A stretch of DNA of 5,976 bases from Prevotella sp. UBA1395 (GTDB taxonomy: Bacteria; Bacteroidota; Bacteroidia; Bacteroidales; Bacteroidaceae): positions 5,986-11,961 of the forward strand of contig DBQL01000074.1 of assembly GCA_002305235.1 (NCBI GenBank). The letters are read 5' to 3'. The position numbers were made by a program, and so were the translations under genes. The notes under the pieces are model-generated. The model searched no databases, had not been told where the DNA came from, and saw only the letters and a list, made by a program, of their open reading frames with translations. Shown here piece after piece: positions 4,747 through 5,976 of this stretch. The stretch's first letter is position 1. The number at the start of each line of letters is the position of its first letter.

Positions 4747-5976
4747 ATGGAAAAAAAAGTAACGCTAACCGAGCCTCAATCCAAGAGAAAATCATCACCG
4801 CAGTCCAAGCATATCGGTGTGGTTGCTCACGACTCTTATCTTGAGCCATTCGAAGATGCCATCCGTGGTCGGCACGACCATGCCGTATGGAAGATCGGAC
4901 AGCTCACACAGGATGGCAAAATCGCCTTATCTGATTTTGCCAACGGTCATCGATATTATGGCTTGCACAAGACCCCTCGGGGTGGATGGGTGTTCCGTGA
5001 ATGGGCTCCCAATGCCACAGACATCTATCTTGTGGGCGACTTCAATGGTTGGACCGAAACCCCAAAATATCGTTGCAGCCGTATCGACAATACCGGAAAC
5101 TGGGAGCTTAAACTTCCCGCCAAGGCCATGAAGCATGGCGATCTGTACAAGATGCACGTGAAATGGAATGGGGGAGAGGGCGAACGCATTCCCGCATGGG
5201 CCCAAAGAGTGGTGCAAGACGATGTTACCAAGATATTCTCAGCACAGGTATGGTCTCCGCAAGAGTCATATACTTGGCGCAAACCCACGTTCCGACCCAA
5301 GAAGAACCCATTGTTCATCTATGAGTGCCATATCGGAATGGCGCAAGATGCCGAGAAGGTTGGCACTTACAAGGAGTTCAAGGACAATGTCCTGCCCCGC
5401 ATCGCCAAAGACGGATACAACTGCATTCAGGTCATGGCCATACAGGAACACCCCTACTATGGCAGCTTCGGTTATCATGTAAGCTCGTTCTTCGCGCCCT
5501 CGAGCCGTTTCGGCACGCCCGAGGATCTCAAAGAACTCATCGATACGGCGCATGGCATGGGCATTGCCGTGATTATGGATATTGTCCATTCCCACGCCGT
5601 AAAGAATCAGGTAGAGGGGTTGGGCAACCTTGCCGGAGACCCCAATCAGTACTTCTATCCGGGCGACCGGCACGAGCATCCGGCTTGGGACAGCCTGTGC
5701 TTCGACTACGGCAAGGATGAGGTTTTGCATTTCTTGTTGAGCAATTGCAAATATTGGATGGAAGAGTTCCGTTTCGATGGCTTCCGTTTCGATGGCGTAA
5801 CCTCGATGCTCTACTACAGCCACGGCTTGGGAGAGGCATTCACCGGTTATCAGGATTACTTCAACGGGCATCAGGACGACAATGCCATCTGCTATCTTAC
5901 CATCGCCAACAAACTCATCCATGAGCTTAATCCGCATGCCATTACCATTGCCGAAGAGGTGAGCGGAATGCCCGGA
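4747..5976 (+). CDS. glgB: 1,4-alpha-glucan branching enzyme, GH13_8 type (3' end missing)
   Basis: The branching enzyme cuts alpha-1,4 glucan chains and rejoins them through alpha-1,6 bonds in cytoplasmic glycogen synthesis. 410 codons are visible and the frame is open to the window edge; complete relatives have roughly 650-700 residues. Residues 1-22 are a Lys/Ser-rich leader. An N-terminal helical segment (about 28-55) precedes the CBM48 domain (about 69-165, with GDFNGW at 97-102). The GH13 barrel follows: MAIQEHPYYGSFGYHV, region I DIVHSH (D278, H281, H283), region II GFRFDGV with nucleophile D349, and region III IAEEVSGMP with acid/base E403. The third catalytic Asp lies beyond the window. 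MAIQEHPYYGSFGY, FRFDGFRFDGVTSML and AEEVSGMP resemble animal and plant branching enzymes more than E. coli GlgB, which points to GH13_8. The ATG at 4747 is the first start after an in-frame TAA (4714-4716). The gap to the YhcH-family gene is 37 bases with no terminator. The symbol glgB is by function. Confidence 0.95.
   Translation, partial: MEKKVTLTEPQSKRKSSPQSKHIGVVAHDSYLEPFEDAIRGRHDHAVWKIGQLTQDGKIALSDFANGHRYYGLHKTPRGGWVFREWAPNATDIYLVGDFNGWTETPKYRCSRIDNTGNWELKLPAKAMKHGDLYKMHVKWNGGEGERIPAWAQRVVQDDVTKIFSAQVWSPQESYTWRKPTFRPKKNPLFIYECHIGMAQDAEKVGTYKEFKDNVLPRIAKDGYNCIQVMAIQEHPYYGSFGYHVSSFFAPSSRFGTPEDLKELIDTAHGMGIAVIMDIVHSHAVKNQVEGLGNLAGDPNQYFYPGDRHEHPAWDSLCFDYGKDEVLHFLLSNCKYWMEEFRFDGFRFDGVTSMLYYSHGLGEAFTGYQDYFNGHQDDNAICYLTIANKLIHELNPHAITIAEEVSGMPG

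Noticed and set aside
5767..5796. Perfect 15-base tandem duplication (TTCCGTTTCGATGGC twice)
   Set aside because: It encodes FRFDG twice, which is a normal conserved feature of GH13_8 branching enzymes around the catalytic nucleophile, not a recent mutation.
5266..5937. 223-codon minus-strand open frame opposite the branching enzyme
   Set aside because: The + strand carries conserved GH13 motifs throughout this range, and the opposite frame matches no family I know.

Overview
The window looks like chromosomal DNA of a Bacteroidales bacterium, most likely a Prevotella-type organism. The clues are a glycoside hydrolase family 2 enzyme with the DUF4982-type C-terminus common in this group, a GH13_8-type (eukaryote-like) glycogen branching enzyme, weak or absent Shine-Dalgarno sequences, and matches to the Bacteroidetes -7 promoter element TAnnTTTG before two genes. 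The genus is an inference from protein style, not a proven assignment.

Layout. Positions 1-1614 (+) hold the 3' two thirds of a GH2 beta-galactosidase-like gene, cut by the left edge, with both catalytic glutamates present. Positions 1615-2202 hold no convincing gene. This 588-base stretch between convergent genes contains several small hairpins and a nested repeat pair, and may be a dispersed repeat or the remains of a small gene. Positions 2203-2949 (-) encode KdsB, which activates KDO for lipopolysaccharide synthesis. A short AT-rich divergent promoter region (2950-3114) separates it from three closely spaced + strand genes. These are a secreted protein made almost wholly of MORN repeats (3115-4239, GTG start), a YhcH/YjgK/YiaL-family cupin-like protein (4263-4709), and the first 410 codons of a 1,4-alpha-glucan branching enzyme (4747 to the right edge).

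How they may work together. The gaps of 23 and 37 bases, with no terminator in either, suggest that the MORN, YhcH-family and branching enzyme genes are co-transcribed. The branching enzyme acts on cytoplasmic glycogen and YhcH-family proteins act on sugars or sugar acids, but the exported MORN protein has no obvious link to either. KdsB is a housekeeping envelope gene on the opposite strand. The GH2 enzyme degrades galactosides or related glycans and seems unrelated to the rest.

I see no CRISPR array, transposase, phage gene, tRNA, rRNA or defence system. The least explained parts are the 1615-2202 gap and the all-MORN exported protein. Neither is enough to claim a new system from sequence alone.
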